Assembly (NCBI GenBank): GCA_017539165.1 | Contig: JAFYHN010000084.1 | Span: 43,106-107,105 of the forward strand | Source: Eubacterium sp. | GTDB lineage: Bacteria; Bacillota; Clostridia; Lachnospirales; Lachnospiraceae | Length of the DNA: 64,000 nucleotides | Reading direction: 5' to 3' | Shown: in pieces, positions 63,421 through 64,000 of the stretch | Layout: every line of letters begins with the position of its first letter | Numbering within the stretch: the first letter of the stretch is position 1 | Program-made: the position numbers and the translations under genes | Notes under the pieces: model-generated | The model's database searches: none | Told to the model about the DNA's origin: nothing | Seen by the model: the letters and a program-made list of their open reading frames with translations, nothing else

Positions 63421-63613
63421 GCATTCAAAAGTCGCTAATGCTAGAGTATGTACGTTCAGCATCGCTTTCGCTCATGGCGGGCTCTCCCGAACGGCCGCTT
63501 CGCAAAGCTACGCTTGCTAAGCTCTCACTTCGCCGATGGCTCGTGAATCGCTAAGCACCGCGACCCTTATGGCTTCACATACATACTCTAACATTTAGCG
63601 ATATATTGAATGC
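63421..63613. repeat. large structured inverted-repeat element A (about 193 bp)
   Basis: Outer arms 63421-63452 and 63580-63613 are complementary: GCATTCAA with TTGAATGC, TCGCTAA with TTAGCGA, and AGAGTATGTA with TACATACTCT. The interior is GC-richer than the surroundings and contains blocks (GCGGGCTCTCCC 63477-63488; GCTAAGCTCTCACTTCG 63516-63532; CTCGTGAATC...CCGCGACCC 63540-63566) that recur, on the other strand, in element B. No ORF. Confidence 0.75.
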
Positions 63614-63632
63614 TCGCGATTTAAAAATTCAT

Positions 63633-63822
63633 CGCGAATAAGATGGACTAAAAGCATTAAGTACGGAGCGTGCTCGTGAGACCGTTGCGGGTCTCGGCGC
63701 TTAGTGATTCACGAGTGCTATGCACGAAGTGAGAACTTAGCGTCCGCTAGGGGTATCCCGCACCGTGCGCGAGCTGAGTTGAACGGGTGCGCTACCGTAC
63801 TTAGCTTGTCCATCTTAACGCG
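63633..63822. repeat. large structured inverted-repeat element B, inverted relative of A (about 190 bp)
   Basis: Outer arms 63633-63666 and 63795-63822 are complementary: CGCG/CGCG, AAGATGGAC with GTCCATCTT, and TAAGTACGG with CCGTACTTA. In reverse complement, its interior matches A: 24 of 27 bases at 63689-63715 against 63540-63566, 16 of 17 at 63725-63741 against 63516-63532, and a related GC block at 63750-63761. The outer arms of A and B differ in sequence yet pair within each element. Confidence 0.75.
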
Positions 63823-63823
63823 G

Positions 63824-63862
63824 AAAAAAGCCTGAATATGAGTTCGAATCTCATATCCAGGC
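63824..63862 (-). terminator. minus-strand terminator with tRNA-T-arm-like loop
   Basis: Stem 63830-63842 / 63850-63862 (GCCTG..TATGAG with CTCATA..CAGGC, one mismatch) and loop TTCGAAT. Six A at 63824-63829 give a U-tract on the minus strand, so it would end a transcript coming from the right edge of the window. The loop and inner stem resemble a tRNA T-arm but no tRNA is present. Confidence 0.7.
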
Positions 63863-63880
63863 TCAGACTGTAGACAAAGC

Positions 63881-63920
63881 CGGTTGCGAAACGTAGTTTT
63901 CGCAACCGATTTTTCTTTTT
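63881..63920 (+). terminator. plus-strand terminator at the right end
   Basis: Perfect 11-bp stem CGGTTGCGAAA (63881-63891) / TTTCGCAACCG (63898-63908), followed by ATTTTTCTTTTT. Ends transcripts crossing the repeat elements, or ddh read-through. Confidence 0.88.
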
Positions 63921-63924
63921 AGGC

Positions 63925-64000
63925 TTATGCTAAAGCAAAACCGAATGAAAAAGGATTAATTGGTCCTCCTATTATCCCCTTTCTTTGTAACATTTTTGCA
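63925..64000 (-). CDS. C-terminal fragment of a minus-strand gene (partial)
   Basis: Reading in from the right edge on the minus strand, 24 sense codons end in TAA at 63927-63925; the end reads GPINPFSFGFALA. The terminator hairpin at 63824-63862 lies downstream in the right orientation with a U-tract. Too short to assign a family; the open frame and terminator are the only support. Confidence 0.4.
   Translation of the reverse strand, partial: AKMLQRKGIIGGPINPFSFGFALA

Noticed and set aside
63421-63822. CRISPR array or insertion sequence
   Set aside because: There are only two related units, in opposite orientation, with no regular spacers and no transposase ORF.
63830-63862. tRNA gene
   Set aside because: Only a T-arm-like hairpin is present; no acceptor, D-arm or anticodon arm, and no CCA end.

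Overview
The window reads as a low-GC anaerobic Firmicute, most likely a Lachnospiraceae member (Butyrivibrio/Roseburia-like). The grounds are the gene content (trimeric NAD-linked [FeFe] hydrogenase, HydE/HydF maturases, meso-diaminopimelate dehydrogenase, YesMN-type regulators, BlaI/BlaR-like pair), A/G-rich ribosome binding sites and sigma-A promoters. This is inferred from reading alone; no database was searched. No rRNA, complete tRNA, CRISPR array, prophage or insertion sequence was recognised.

Layout. (1) 1-1089: 3' part of hydF. (2) 1164-7906: a compact, AT-rich RiPP cluster: a 52-residue precursor, a hairpin behind it, three different radical SAM/SPASM enzymes, an ABC exporter without a peptidase domain and a cytosolic subtilase. 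A MacB-like ABC pair (7951-10672) follows. (3) 10711-14505: convergent deoB, an OmpR-type two-component system and a 54-residue orphan protein. (4) 14653-29052: the most unusual region. One apparent transcription unit starts from a strong promoter lying inside an inverted repeat, passes a structured leader with an intrinsic terminator, and then encodes HydE, two consecutive nitrogenase-like H-D-K triplets, HypF, an EamA permease, HypC, a small membrane protein, DHFR, HypD and HypE. It contains no HypA/HypB and no [NiFe] hydrogenase subunit, so the Fe-CN/CO chemistry of HypCDEF appears to be tied to nitrogenase-like proteins. (5) 29086-33401: hydrogenase operon (NuoE-like, NuoF-like, HydA) with the codon bias of a highly expressed operon. 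(6) 33400-43759: a secreted protein, a YesMN-type two-component system and a two-permease sugar ABC importer with two binding proteins. (7) 43791-47499: a BlaI-type repressor, a BlaR1-like protease with a non-penicillin-binding sensor domain, and a secreted target; the two promoters carry identical double operators. (8) 47584-57046: MoxR/DUF58/transglutaminase operon, OmpR-type two-component system and a FtsX-type ABC pair. (9) 57196-63409: thioredoxin system, PfkB kinase with DeoR regulator, DUF4867-like protein, CoA-transferase and ddh. (10) 63421-63822: two inverted, mutually related structured repeats, then terminators and the end of a minus-strand gene.

How it fits together. The hydrogenase needs HydE/HydF (HydG is not in the window), so HydE may serve both the hydrogenase and the neighbouring Nif-like/Hyp system. 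The best candidate for an undescribed system is 14681-29052: HydE plus HypCDEF plus two NifHDK-like sets, which together look like a pathway for a new Fe-CO/CN-containing or otherwise organometallic cofactor or enzyme. The RiPP cluster is the second strong candidate.
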